The translations under genes were made by a program, and so were the position numbers. This document shows positions 30,969 through 39,638 of a stretch of DNA of 64,000 nt, one piece after another (the stretch's first letter is position 1; the number at the start of each line of letters is the position of its first letter). This stretch comes from JAKFEW01 sp036675505 (GTDB lineage Bacteria > Cyanobacteriota > Sericytochromatia > S15B-MN24 > JAQBPE01). Below the pieces are notes generated by a model. The model was not told where the DNA came from, made no database searches, and was given only the letters and a program-made list of their open reading frames with translations. Location of the stretch: NCBI GenBank assembly GCA_036675505.1, contig JAKFEW010000061.1, positions 1 to 64,000 on the forward strand. The letters run 5' to 3'.

Positions 30969-31887
30969 ACCGAGCGAAGCGGGATCCCGATCGCCCCACG
31001 TGGGGCAGGCGGGTGGGGCGGCTGCAGGTGAGCCCTTCGGGCTCCTCAACGTCCTCAAGCCGCCGGGGATGAGCGCCCATGACGTCGTCGGCGCGGTCCG
31101 GCGGATCGTCGGCACGCGCCGCGTGGGCCACGGCGGCACGCTGGATCCGGCGGCCGCCGGCGTCACCACCGTGGCGGTGGGCAAGGCGACCCGCCTGCTC
31201 CAGTACCTGCGCGACGACAAGGCCTACAGGGCCGAGGTGGTGTTCGGCTTCGCGACCGATACCGTGGACTTCGAGGGCCAGGTGATCGCCGAGGCCGACG
31301 CGTCGGGCCTCGCGGCCGACGCCGTGGAGGCGGCGCTCGCGGCCTTCCGTGGCCGGATCACGCAGCGCCCGCCGATGGCCTCGGCCGTGCACTTCCAGGG
31401 CAAGCGGCTCTACGAGCTGGCCCGCGCGGGCGTGACGCTCGCCGAGGAGCAGATCCCCACGCGCGAGGTCACCGTGCGGTCCTTGCAACTCGTGGAGTTC
31501 GTGCCGGGGCCGCGGGCGCTCGCCCGGCTCGACGTCGTCTGCTCGGCCGGCACCTACGTGCGCTCGCTGGCCGTCGACCTCGGTGCCGCGCTCGGCCTGC
31601 CGGCCTGCCTGGCGTTCCTGCTGCGGACGCAGGCGGGCGATTGCGCGCTGGCGGACGCCCAGACGCTCGAGGAGGTGAAGCTCGCGCCGCGCTGGATGCC
31701 GATCGACGCCTGGCTCGGCCACCTGCCGGTCGTGACGCTGGACCAGGCGGGCGTGGCGGACATCGGGCATGGCCGGCGCGTCGATGGCCATGCCGAGGGC
31801 GTGGTGCGGCTGAACGGCCCCGACGGGGCGCTGGTTGCGCTGGCGGAGCCGCGCGAGGGGCGCTTGCAGCCGTTGCTGGTCATCTGA
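30961..31887 (+). CDS. truB: tRNA pseudouridine(55) synthase
   Basis: Makes pseudouridine 55 in the T-loop of tRNAs. 308 residues. Core LLNVLKPPGMSAHDVVGAVRR, catalytic motif GHGGTLDPAAAGV (nucleophile Asp; the usual ATG-V is AAG-V here), then KAYRAEVVFGFATDTVDFEG, RPPMASAVHFQGKRLYELAR and CSAGTYVRSLAVDLG. There is an N-terminal extension of about 25 residues rich in Ser/Gly. The GTG start overlaps the nrnA end. Last of the translation-related genes in this operon. Confidence 0.96.
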   Translation: MPEPSEAGSRSPHVGQAGGAAAGEPFGLLNVLKPPGMSAHDVVGAVRRIVGTRRVGHGGTLDPAAAGVTTVAVGKATRLLQYLRDDKAYRAEVVFGFATDTVDFEGQVIAEADASGLAADAVEAALAAFRGRITQRPPMASAVHFQGKRLYELARAGVTLAEEQIPTREVTVRSLQLVEFVPGPRALARLDVVCSAGTYVRSLAVDLGAALGLPACLAFLLRTQAGDCALADAQTLEEVKLAPRWMPIDAWLGHLPVVTLDQAGVADIGHGRRVDGHAEGVVRLNGPDGALVALAEPREGRLQPLLVI

Positions 31888-31950
31888 CGCCACTTGGGTT
31901 ATGTTGTAGCCGGCCTATCCCCGCTCCCCCGTCGGGGAGACCGAGACTTC

Positions 31951-33849
31951 ATGCGCAGCGTTCCAATCCTCCTCGTCGCCAGCTTCCTCGCCACCTCCTG
32001 CTCCGGCCTGCGCAACCTCCCGCCCGCGGAGCGCCGTGCCATCGTCGTATCCCTCGACGGCGGCGCCGAGCGCGTGATCGAGCGCATGGTGGCCACCGGC
32101 GCCATGCCCAACCTGGCCCGCCTCAAGGCGCGCGGCGCCTGGATGGACTACAGCGTCACCAACTACCCCTCCAAGACCGCCGCGGGCCACGCCGCGCTCT
32201 GGACCGGGGCGTTCTCGGACGTGAACGGCGTCACGTGCAACAAGGTCTTCAAGCTGCCGCTCCAGGCCCACTCGATCCTCGACGTGGAGGACGGCTTCGA
32301 CAGCCACGCGCTGCTCGCCGAGCCGATCTGGGTGACCGCGGCGCGCGCGGGCAAGCGGGTGACGGTGCTGCAGGCGACCCACGCCTCGCCGATGAGCGTC
32401 TACGAGCCGGGCGGCCGCTTCGGTGGCCCGTTCCAGGGCTCGCTGACCTTGCTCGACGGCTTCTTCGGTGAAAAGGGCAAGGACGGCCTCTTCAGCGGCG
32501 CCGGCAGCTGGCGCCCGGCCTCCGGCTGGACGCAGGCGCCGCCCGGCCGTGAGCCGATGGAGATGCGCTTGCCGCTGGCCGATCGCACCTGGTGGGCGCT
32601 GGCCTACGACGACCCGGCCGACCCGGTGGCCGGCTACGACACCGTCGCCGTGGCGCCCCAGAAGGCCGCGGCGCCGGTGGTGCTCAAGCCAGGCGGCTGG
32701 TCGCCCGGGCTGCGCGTCGACACCGACAAGGGCCCGGCCTACCTGCAGTTCCACCTCTTCGCGCTCGATGCGAAGCTGGAGGACTGGATGCTCTACCACA
32801 CGCCGGCCACGCGCGCTGTCTCGAACAAGCGGGAGGCGGCCGAGTCCTGGTACGGCGCCGAAACGCCCTTCATGCCCCAGGGCCCGGGCCGCCTGTGGGC
32901 GCAGGGTGCCTTCGGCCCCACGCTCTTCCAGGGTGGCGACGGCACGGCCGAGCGCCGCTACCGCGCCGTGGTGGGCCGCATGACCGCGCTCGCGCGCAAG
33001 CGGCTCGAGCGCCTGATCGCGCGCCGCGACTGGGACCTCGGCCTCTACTACCTGCCGTTTCCGGACGAGGCGCTGCACCACTGGTACGGCGCCGCCGACG
33101 ACAACAGCCCGGCCTACGATCCGGCGCTCGCCCCGCGGGTCTGGGACCACCTCACGGCGGTCTGCCGGCAGGTCGACGACGTGCTGGCGCCGCTCGCGGA
33201 CCATGAGGACGTGGTGGCCGCCGTCGCCGCGGACCACGGCATGGGCGGCATGAAGTGGTCGTTCCACGCCAACCACGTGCTCAAGCAGGCCGGGCTGCTG
33301 GTGCTGCGCAAGGACGGCAAGGTCGACCTCACGCGCACGAAGGCCCTCTACCCGGCGACCGACGGCGCCTTCGTGGTCGTGAACCGGCGTGGCCGCAAGG
33401 GCGGCATCGTCGCGCCCGCCGACCTGCCCAGGGTGCTCGACCAGGTCGAGGCGGCCTTCAAGGCCGTGAAGGCGCATGACGGCACGCCGCTCGTCACGGC
33501 GACCCTGCGCGCCGCGACGGCCGAGGCGGCGTTGCTCGGCATCGGCGGCCCGCGCGCCGGCGACCTCTACCTCGACCTCAAGCCTGGCTATTACTTCGAC
33601 GGCAAGGTCGAGGCCAAGGCGCTCTTCTCGCCGCAGGACGCCGGGCGCGCGGGCCACGTCTTCGACCCGCGCAGGCCCGACATGCATGCGTTCATGATGT
33701 TCGCGGGCCCCGGCGTGAAGCGCGGCGTCGCGCTCGGCCCGGCGCGCAACGCCGATTTCGCGCCCACGATCTGCAAGCTCCTCGGCATCCCCGCGCCCGC
33801 CCAGGCGACGGGCCGCGTGCTCACCGAGGCGCTCGCCGCCGAGGAATGA
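31951..33849 (+). CDS. Lipoprotein phosphodiesterase / nucleotide pyrophosphatase family
   Basis: 632 residues with lipobox FLATSC (Cys15). Alkaline-phosphatase superfamily, type I phosphodiesterase/NPP-like: VVSLDGG provides a metal Asp, NYPSKTAAGHAAL carries the Thr nucleophile in the position of NPP enzymes, WDLGLYYLPFPDEALHHWYG and VAADHGMGG give further metal ligands, and GHVFDPRRPDMHAFMMFAGPGV is the late His region. It would cleave phosphodiester or pyrophosphate bonds in the periplasm; substrate unknown. The start is set by the lipoprotein signal, and a short GC palindrome sits just upstream. The stop overlaps the first MATE gene (ATGA). Confidence 0.88.
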   Translation: MRSVPILLVASFLATSCSGLRNLPPAERRAIVVSLDGGAERVIERMVATGAMPNLARLKARGAWMDYSVTNYPSKTAAGHAALWTGAFSDVNGVTCNKVFKLPLQAHSILDVEDGFDSHALLAEPIWVTAARAGKRVTVLQATHASPMSVYEPGGRFGGPFQGSLTLLDGFFGEKGKDGLFSGAGSWRPASGWTQAPPGREPMEMRLPLADRTWWALAYDDPADPVAGYDTVAVAPQKAAAPVVLKPGGWSPGLRVDTDKGPAYLQFHLFALDAKLEDWMLYHTPATRAVSNKREAAESWYGAETPFMPQGPGRLWAQGAFGPTLFQGGDGTAERRYRAVVGRMTALARKRLERLIARRDWDLGLYYLPFPDEALHHWYGAADDNSPAYDPALAPRVWDHLTAVCRQVDDVLAPLADHEDVVAAVAADHGMGGMKWSFHANHVLKQAGLLVLRKDGKVDLTRTKALYPATDGAFVVVNRRGRKGGIVAPADLPRVLDQVEAAFKAVKAHDGTPLVTATLRAATAEAALLGIGGPRAGDLYLDLKPGYYFDGKVEAKALFSPQDAGRAGHVFDPRRPDMHAFMMFAGPGVKRGVALGPARNADFAPTICKLLGIPAPAQATGRVLTEALAAEE

Positions 33850-35213
33850 GCGCCCCACCGGCCGCCGCCGCCACCGACCGCGGCCCCGAAGCCTCGGGCG
33901 AGGTGTCCTGGGGCGACATCTGGCGCCTGTCCTGGCCGCTCGTGCTCACGATGATCGTGAACGCGGCGATCGGGCTGCTCGACACCTGGGTCGCCGGCCA
34001 CGTGAGCCCGGTGGCGCAGGCGGCGGTGGGCCTCGTGATGCAGCTGATCCTGCTGATCAACGCCACCACCACGGCGGTGGCGATCGGCGCCCAGGCGCTC
34101 GTCTCGCGCTTCGTCGGCGCGCGCGCCTGGGCCGAGGCCGGTCGCGCCGCGCAACAGGCGCTGTTGCTCGGCTTGATCCTCTCGCTGGTGGTGATGCCCC
34201 CCATGTGGGTGCTCGCGCCGTACTTCTTCGATGCGATGGGCGCGCCGCCGGCCGTGCGCGAGACCGGCACCTGGTACCTGCGCGCGCTGCTGCTGGGCCT
34301 GCTGCCGATGGACCTCGGCATCGTGCTCGGCGCGATCTTCCGGGCCCGCGGACGCACGGTCGCGCTGTTCGCGGCGAACCTCGCCGAGGGCGTCGTGTGG
34401 ATGAGCGGGTCGCTGGTGCTCGGCCTCTGGCTCGGTTGGGGCCTGATGGGCCTCGCCACCGGCTTCGTGCTCGGCAAGCTCGCGAACGCGGTGATCGGCT
34501 TCGGGCTGCTGCGCCAGATGGGCCTCTACAAGGCGATCGTCGAGCCGTGGCGCGTGGACTGGGGCTGGTTCCGCCGCATCCTCGAGATCGGCCTGCCGGC
34601 CGGTGGCCAGGTCCTCATCCGCAACCTCGGCATGATGGCGTATTTCGGCATCCTCGGGCTGCTCGCGCGGCCCACCGAGGCTGTCGCGGCCTTTTCGATC
34701 GGCTTCCGCATCGAGTCGATCGCCTTCCTGCCGGTCTTCGCGCTGAACATCGCGACCGCCACGCTGGTGGGCCAGAGCCTCGGGGCCGGCCGGCCGGACC
34801 GGGCCGAGGCCGCCGTGTGGCGCGTCGCGACCGTCGGCATCGTGGTGATGGGCGCCTTCGCCGTCTTCTTCTGGTTCACGGCCGACCTCCTGGCCGGCGT
34901 GTTCACGGCCGATCCGGTGGTGCGCGGCTACGCGGCTGATTACCTGCGCGTGATAGCCATATCGGAGCCGTTCCTGGCGATCGGAATGGTGATCAACGGC
35001 GGTTTGCAGGGCGCCGGCGACGCGCGTGCGCCGATGGTCGCCGTGTTCCTCTTCCAGATTCTCCTGCGCTTGCCGTTGGCCTACGCGCTCGCGTTGGGGG
35101 TCGGCCTCGGGCCGAGCGGCGCCTGGTGGGCCTTGACCGTCTCGATGATCGCCCAGGGCATCGGCATCACCTGGTATTTCCGCCTGGGGCACTGGCGCAC
35201 GCGCGAGATTTGA
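33846..35213 (+). CDS. MATE family efflux transporter (first copy)
   Basis: 455 residues, twelve predicted hydrophobic segments in two homologous halves. MATE hallmarks: LSWPLVLTMIVNAAIGLLDTWVAGH near the N-terminus, TAVAIGAQALVSRFVGA and, in the second half, IATATLVGQSLGAGRPDRAE and INGGLQGAGDARAPM. It would export cationic drugs or metabolites with Na+ or H+. It is translationally coupled to the phosphodiesterase gene by an ATGA overlap. The gene at 35292 is a diverged tandem paralogue. Confidence 0.95.
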   Translation: MSAPPAAAATDRGPEASGEVSWGDIWRLSWPLVLTMIVNAAIGLLDTWVAGHVSPVAQAAVGLVMQLILLINATTTAVAIGAQALVSRFVGARAWAEAGRAAQQALLLGLILSLVVMPPMWVLAPYFFDAMGAPPAVRETGTWYLRALLLGLLPMDLGIVLGAIFRARGRTVALFAANLAEGVVWMSGSLVLGLWLGWGLMGLATGFVLGKLANAVIGFGLLRQMGLYKAIVEPWRVDWGWFRRILEIGLPAGGQVLIRNLGMMAYFGILGLLARPTEAVAAFSIGFRIESIAFLPVFALNIATATLVGQSLGAGRPDRAEAAVWRVATVGIVVMGAFAVFFWFTADLLAGVFTADPVVRGYAADYLRVIAISEPFLAIGMVINGGLQGAGDARAPMVAVFLFQILLRLPLAYALALGVGLGPSGAWWALTVSMIAQGIGITWYFRLGHWRTREI

Positions 35214-35291
35214 GCGAGGGCGGGTGTACACGTAGGGTTAAGAAAGATTTGCTTCGTTATTAACGATAGATGAAGACACCAGCCTTCATCC

Positions 35292-36743
35292 ATGACGACC
35301 ACCCCCCTCCCTCCCCATCGCGGCACCGCCCCCCTGGCTCGCCGCCCGCCCGCGAAGACGCCCACCCGGCGCGTCGAGACGGGCCCGCTCACCTCGCCTT
35401 CGCCGGCCGAGGCCAGCGAGCTGCTGGCGCTCGGCACCTGGGCGGCCGCGTGGCAGGTGGCCTGGCCATTGGTCGTCACCACGGCCCTGAGCGTCGGCAA
35501 CGGGCTCGTGGACACCTGGATCGCGGGCGACATCGGCCCGGTGGCCCAGGCTACCGTGGGCCTGACGCTCCAGGTGGTGCTGATGATCAACGCGATCATG
35601 GCGGCGGTGGGCATGGGCTGCCAGGTCTTCGTGGCGCGCCACGTCGGCGCGGGTGACTGGTACCGCGCCGCCCGGGCGGCCCAGCAGTCGATCATGTGCG
35701 CCGTCGCGCTGTCGCTGGTGGTCCTGGTGCCGGTCGTGACGCTGGCACCGGCGTTCTACGCCGCGATGGGCGCCTCGCCGGCGGTCATCCACGAGGGCTC
35801 GACCTACCTGCGCCTGCTGATGTTGGGGCTCATCCCGATGAACCTCGGCGTGCTGCTCACCAGCGTCTTCAAGGCGCGCGGCAAGACGATCGCGAAGCTG
35901 CTGCCCACCTGCGTGGAGTCCGCCGTCTGGCTCGCCGGCTCCCTGGCGCTCGGCTGGGGGCTCGGCTGGGGCCTGCCGGGCCTGGCGCTGGCCTTCGTGC
36001 TGGGCAAGGTCGCGGGCGGCTGGATGGCCTGGCGGGCCTTCCGGCGCAGCGCGCTGGGCCGCCAGGTGCGCGGGCCGTGGCGCCCGGACCTCGCTTGCAT
36101 GAGCCGGATGCTGCGCGTCGGCGCGCCGACGGGGCTCCAAAACGTGCTGCGCAACCTCGCGCGGATGGCCGTTTACGCGATCCTCGCGTTCGCGGCGCTG
36201 CCGGCCGACGCGATGGCGGCGTACGCGATCGGCTTCCGGCTGGAGTCCGCCGTGTACTTGCCGCTGATGGCGCTGGGCATCGCGGCGGCCACGCTGGTGG
36301 GCCAGCACCTCGGCGCCGGCCGTCCGGAGCGGGCGGCGGAGGCGGGGCGGGCGATCGCCTTCATGGCCGTGGGGGCGGCGACTCTCGCCGGCGTGGCCTT
36401 GTGGCTCGCCGCCGACCCGATCGCGAGCGCCTTCACCGTGGACCCGCTGGTCTGGGCCTGGACGGTGGACTTGCTCAGGGCCCTGGCCGCGGGCCTGCCG
36501 TTCCTGGCCGTCGGCACGGTGCTCTCCGGCGCCTTGCAGGGCGCCGGCGAGACCGAGCCGCCGATGCTCTTCACGCTGGGCTCCCAGCTCGGCGTCGGCA
36601 TCCCGCTCGCCTACGCGCTGTCCTGGTCCTGGGGCTGGGGCCCGACCGGCGTGTGGTGGGCGATCACGGCGGGGACCGTGGTGCAGGCAGCGCTCGTGAC
36701 CTGGTGGTACGTGCGCGGCTCCTGGCGGCGGCGGGCGATTTAG
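35292..36743 (+). CDS. MATE family efflux transporter (second copy)
   Basis: 483 residues with the same architecture as its upstream neighbour: VAWPLVVTTALSVGNGLVDTWIAGD, MAAVGMGCQVFVARHVGAG, then IAAATLVGQHLGAGRPERA and LSGALQGAGETEPPM. The N-terminus has an extra 40 Pro/Arg/Thr-rich residues. A 78-bp AT-richer gap containing TTAAG and TTATTAAC separates the two genes, so it may have its own promoter; no Shine-Dalgarno sequence is seen before the ATG. The gene ends exactly where the palindromic element at 36744 begins. Confidence 0.94.
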   Translation: MTTTPLPPHRGTAPLARRPPAKTPTRRVETGPLTSPSPAEASELLALGTWAAAWQVAWPLVVTTALSVGNGLVDTWIAGDIGPVAQATVGLTLQVVLMINAIMAAVGMGCQVFVARHVGAGDWYRAARAAQQSIMCAVALSLVVLVPVVTLAPAFYAAMGASPAVIHEGSTYLRLLMLGLIPMNLGVLLTSVFKARGKTIAKLLPTCVESAVWLAGSLALGWGLGWGLPGLALAFVLGKVAGGWMAWRAFRRSALGRQVRGPWRPDLACMSRMLRVGAPTGLQNVLRNLARMAVYAILAFAALPADAMAAYAIGFRLESAVYLPLMALGIAAATLVGQHLGAGRPERAAEAGRAIAFMAVGAATLAGVALWLAADPIASAFTVDPLVWAWTVDLLRALAAGLPFLAVGTVLSGALQGAGETEPPMLFTLGSQLGVGIPLAYALSWSWGWGPTGVWWAITAGTVVQAALVTWWYVRGSWRRRAI

Positions 36744-36954
36744 CTAAACAGCATCACGTTACTTCGCGACCAACGCACCCTTCCCCCTCTCCCCGGTGGG
36801 GGAGAGGACGGCACGGAGGGGCTGGAGAGCCCCGATGTGCCCGGTGAGGGGGTGGAGGGGGCACACCGGGTGCCTGGCGTGCCCCCTCACCCCCGCTGCG
36901 CGGGGAAGGATGCTCGGGGCGCCGATGAGCGACAAGTAACGCGAAGCTGTTTAG
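36744..36954. repeat. 211-bp palindromic (MITE-like) element
   Basis: The ends are inverted repeats: CTAAACAGCATCACGTTACTT (36744-36764) against AAGTAACGCGAAGCTGTTTAG (36934-36954), differing at two of 21 positions. Inside are further GC palindromes, such as CCTCTCCCC/GGGGGAGAGG and GTGCCCCCTCACCCC against its complement. The core resembles the repeats at 55958 and 58361. It fills the space between the stop codons of two convergent genes, overlapping the end of the second, and may serve as a two-way terminator. No transposase is encoded. Confidence 0.6.
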
Positions 36955-37433
36955 TCGACCGCCGGGCAGGGCGTCAGCGGGTCGAAGCTGACGTTGTTGC
37001 CGTCCACGACGCAGGTGAAGGCGATCCCGCGGCCTGAATCGACGAACGCGACTTGCCCCAGGTTGTCCGTGAGCACGGCGTAGTCGCCCAGGTTGCCCGC
37101 GGCGTCGTACCGGGCGAGCTGCACCTGGTTCGAGCCGACGCCTTCGGCGTAAATGATGGTGTTGTAGCGGTACCGCAACCGACCGTAGACGGGGTGGTCG
37201 ACCGTCGCGGAGCCGCGCCCGCGGAAGAAGATGGAGACTGTGCGTTTGGTGGCGAAGCCCTCGACCTTGAGCGTGCCCCGGGCGTTGGGGTCGTTGAGAA
37301 GGGAGAAGGCGCCCTCCGCGGCGGCGTAGATCGAGCAGGCCGTCTTCGTGCCGGCGAGCAGGTCGAACCGGGGGGCCTCGGGCAGCGCCTCCTCCACCGC
37401 CGGGACCATGAACCGTTCGTAGCATCGGGCCAT
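36951..37433 (-). CDS. Hypothetical protein, 160 aa
   Basis: Starts MARCYERFMV, with GAGGAGG 5-6 nt upstream of the ATG; the longer open frame to 37595 has no ribosome site. No signal peptide. The body is beta-rich (TVSIFFRGRGSATVDHPVYGRLRYRYNTIIY), with three Cys (residues 4 and 33, and CPAVD near the C-terminus). The pattern of short strands with Gly turns suggests a compact beta-sandwich. I recognise no family. Its 3' end lies inside the terminal repeat of the palindromic element, so that element sets or has altered the last codons. Confidence 0.65.
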   Translation of the reverse strand: MARCYERFMVPAVEEALPEAPRFDLLAGTKTACSIYAAAEGAFSLLNDPNARGTLKVEGFATKRTVSIFFRGRGSATVDHPVYGRLRYRYNTIIYAEGVGSNQVQLARYDAAGNLGDYAVLTDNLGQVAFVDSGRGIAFTCVVDGNNVSFDPLTPCPAVD

Positions 37434-37626
37434 ATGCACCTCCTCGGCTTTCGCCGCAATTGACACATACAAGCGGCTAGTCGTCCGTGGGTCACACGCC
37501 AAGATCGACGACGCTCCCGCCGCCGGGGTCGCAAATGTGATGAATGCTTCGCCGCTCGCAGGTCGAAGCGGGGCGGCCAGCGGCGTGCTGTGCATTGTTT
37601 ATTTGTATGGGTAGAGGTACAATTAA

Positions 37627-37929
37627 ATGGTCCCTCGTGACGAGTCTCGTGAGATTTCATTTTTTCAGCATGCTTCGGAACGACTCGAGAAACGTCGCAT
37701 TGCGCTTGAAGAGGCCGAACAGATCAATCGGGCTGGTGCGGGGAGTTCCCTGGATAGCGGTGAGTTCGCCGAGCCAAAATGGGAATCCACGGGGGCAATC
37801 CGTGGGTATCGAATACGAATCGTATTTGTCGAAACGACACGTAGAGAGGGTGCGGGGCGTTTCATGGTGGTTCAAAGCATCTTGCACTTTGTGAACGTGA
37901 TGAACGATGACCCGAGGAGAAGGCGATGA
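37627..37929 (+). CDS. DUF4258-like protein, toxin-side candidate
   Basis: 100 residues. The start SREISFFQHASERLEKRRIALEEAEQ fits the DUF4258 pattern (F-x-H-A-x-x-R, R-x-I-x-x-x-E), and the second half GYRIRIVFVETTRREGAGRFMVVQSIL gives the central beta strands of that fold. AGAGG lies about 9 nt before the ATG. It overlaps the DUF2283 gene by 4 bp (ATGA), the usual layout of small two-gene modules. DUF4258 proteins are often considered relatives of RelE/BrnT-type toxins; activity is not shown by the sequence. The gene is lower in G+C than the surrounding regions. Confidence 0.65.
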   Translation: MVPRDESREISFFQHASERLEKRRIALEEAEQINRAGAGSSLDSGEFAEPKWESTGAIRGYRIRIVFVETTRREGAGRFMVVQSILHFVNVMNDDPRRRR

Positions 37930-38327
37930 AGCGAATGCGCATCAAATACGATCCCGAGGTCGACATTCTCGTCGTCGATCTGGGCGACCTCACCAAGAGC
38001 GTAGGGACAGAGGAAGTCGCTCCTGGCATCCACATCGACTGGGACGAGAACCACACGATTCTGGCGTTGGAAGTGATGAACGCGAGCAAGCGCTACGATA
38101 TGGACCTGCTTGCTCAGCATCCGCCGAATTACGAAGAGCCGCTGGCATTAGCCGACGCAGCTCATGTGCTCGGCACGACCCCTCAGGCGCTCCAAAAGGC
38201 AATCATGCGTGGCCGACTGCGAGGCGTGAAGGTGGGGAACACCTGGACGACATCCATCGCCGCGGTCACTGAGTACATGAACTCTCGCTCGGTCAGGGGG
38301 CGGAGGCCGAAGGTTGAGGCGGACTGA
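37926..38327 (+). CDS. DUF2283 protein with C-terminal helix-turn-helix
   Basis: 133 residues. The N-terminal 60 residues match DUF2283 (RIKYDPEVDILVVDLGD, then VAPGIHIDWDENHTILALEVMNASKR). The C-terminal part ALADAAHVLGTTPQALQKAIMRGRLRGVKVGNTW has the form of an excisionase/MerR-like winged helix-turn-helix for DNA binding. A two-domain antitoxin that both binds its partner and regulates the operon would fit. It is coupled to the DUF4258 gene. The gene overlaps the 3' end of the convergent lipoprotein gene by 35 bp, an untidy junction suggesting recent insertion. Confidence 0.7.
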   Translation: MKRMRIKYDPEVDILVVDLGDLTKSVGTEEVAPGIHIDWDENHTILALEVMNASKRYDMDLLAQHPPNYEEPLALADAAHVLGTTPQALQKAIMRGRLRGVKVGNTWTTSIAAVTEYMNSRSVRGRRPKVEAD

Positions 38328-38727
38328 CCGGCGCGAAAGTCCCGGTCGGGGTGCCGCACAGCCAGAATTGGCGCATGAGACGCGTGGTGTGGGGCTCGTC
38401 CGACAGAAACAGCTCGAACGTCGCGGAACGATCGACAGTGTGCGCTTCGGCGGGCACCACGAACGTTCCATGGAATGCCTGGCCCCATCCGGGCGCGGGT
38501 ATCTCGGTGTAACGGTCCGGTGCTGGCAGGTTCGGATAGCTGATGCGGTAAAACGCCTTGCCACCGGCTGGGCGGGAGCCGCCCGAATCGACTTCGAACC
38601 GAACCGTGTCGCCCGGGCAGGGGGCGACGGGCCAAATGTTGACGCCCGGGATGCCGAACTTCATCGGACATCCACTCAACGCCGCAACTGCCGCGAGAGC
38701 GCGCACGCCAGCCCGCGCCAGGTTCAT
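38293..38727 (-). CDS. Small lipoprotein, 144 aa
   Basis: Signal peptide with lipobox AALSGC (Cys20), then a single beta-sandwich-like domain (CPGDTVRFEVDSGG, GKAFYRISYPNL, HGTFVVPAEAH, ATFELFLSDE) ending in a Pro/Ser-rich tail. The strand pattern resembles Ig-like or invasin-type modules, but I cannot name a family. The ATG overlaps the dagK-like gene stop (ATGA), so it is the last gene of the run 41929 to 38293. Confidence 0.7.
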   Translation of the reverse strand: MNLARAGVRALAAVAALSGCPMKFGIPGVNIWPVAPCPGDTVRFEVDSGGSRPAGGKAFYRISYPNLPAPDRYTEIPAPGWGQAFHGTFVVPAEAHTVDRSATFELFLSDEPHTTRLMRQFWLCGTPTGTFAPVSPPQPSASAP

Positions 38728-39638
38728 ACCATCACCCGAATCGCCCCAGGCACCACCTCGATCACCACCGGTCCTCGGCCCGCGATCTCCCCATCGATCT
38801 CCAGCGGCGCATCCGAATCAATCTCGATCCGTCGCCCGCGCGCGCTCGTGCACATCCCGAGCTCCAGGTGCGTCCCCGCGTAAATCCGCGGAAAGGCGGG
38901 CAGCAGCTCCCAGACCGGGCGCTCCGCCACCACCACCGCGTCGATCAGCCCGTCGTCCTGCACCGCCTGCGGCATCATGTGCATCCCGGCCCCGAAGTAG
39001 CGGGCGTTGCCCACCGCCATGATCAACGCGCGCGTCGGCGGCTGCGCGATGCCGTCCACGCGCCAGGCGAGGTCGAAGGGCCGCAGGTCGGCGAAGCCCA
39101 TCAGGCTGCCCAGCATGTAGCGGGCCTGGCCCTGCACCCAGCCGGGCAGCGTCGCCATCTTCTCGAGCACCGCCGCCGCCATGCCCACGCTCGCGATGTT
39201 GATCGAGAGCCGCTGCGCCGGCGCGCCGTCCGGTCCGCGGTACGACACCCGCGCCAGGTCGATGGTGCGCTCGGTCCCGCGCGCGAGGCGGTCGACGGCC
39301 GCGAGCGGGTCGGACGGCAGGCCGAGGGTCTTGATGAGGTCGCTGCCCGAGCCGGCCGGGATCACGCCCAGGCGCGCACCGGGGCGGATCGGCGTGCCGC
39401 CGTCGAAGAAGCCGTTCGCCACCTCGTGGACGGTGCCGTCGCCGCCCACCGCGACGACGAGCTCCGCGCCTTCACGCAGGGCCTGGGCGGCCAGCGTCGT
39501 GCCGTCACCGGGGCCGGCCGTGAAGCGCGGCTCGCAGACCAGGCCGGCCGTTCGCAGGCGCTCGGCGATCGCCGGCCAACGCGCGCCCGTCCGGCCGCCG
39601 CCCGAATGCGGGTTGATGACGCAAACAGCCTGCGTCAC
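38724..39638 (-). CDS. Diacylglycerol kinase / YegS-like lipid kinase
   Basis: 304 residues. Catalytic domain: INPHSGGGRTGARWPAIAERL, the glycine-rich VVAVGGDGTVHEVANGF and GVIPAGSGSDLIKTLGLP. The second half has the beta-sandwich with VGNARYFGAGMHMMPQAVQDDGLIDAVVV. It phosphorylates diacylglycerol or related lipids, or could be a sphingosine-kinase-like enzyme; substrate not readable. The GTG start overlaps the upstream TPR gene stop (GTGA). Confidence 0.92.
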   Translation of the reverse strand: MTQAVCVINPHSGGGRTGARWPAIAERLRTAGLVCEPRFTAGPGDGTTLAAQALREGAELVVAVGGDGTVHEVANGFFDGGTPIRPGARLGVIPAGSGSDLIKTLGLPSDPLAAVDRLARGTERTIDLARVSYRGPDGAPAQRLSINIASVGMAAAVLEKMATLPGWVQGQARYMLGSLMGFADLRPFDLAWRVDGIAQPPTRALIMAVGNARYFGAGMHMMPQAVQDDGLIDAVVVAERPVWELLPAFPRIYAGTHLELGMCTSARGRRIEIDSDAPLEIDGEIAGRGPVVIEVVPGAIRVMV

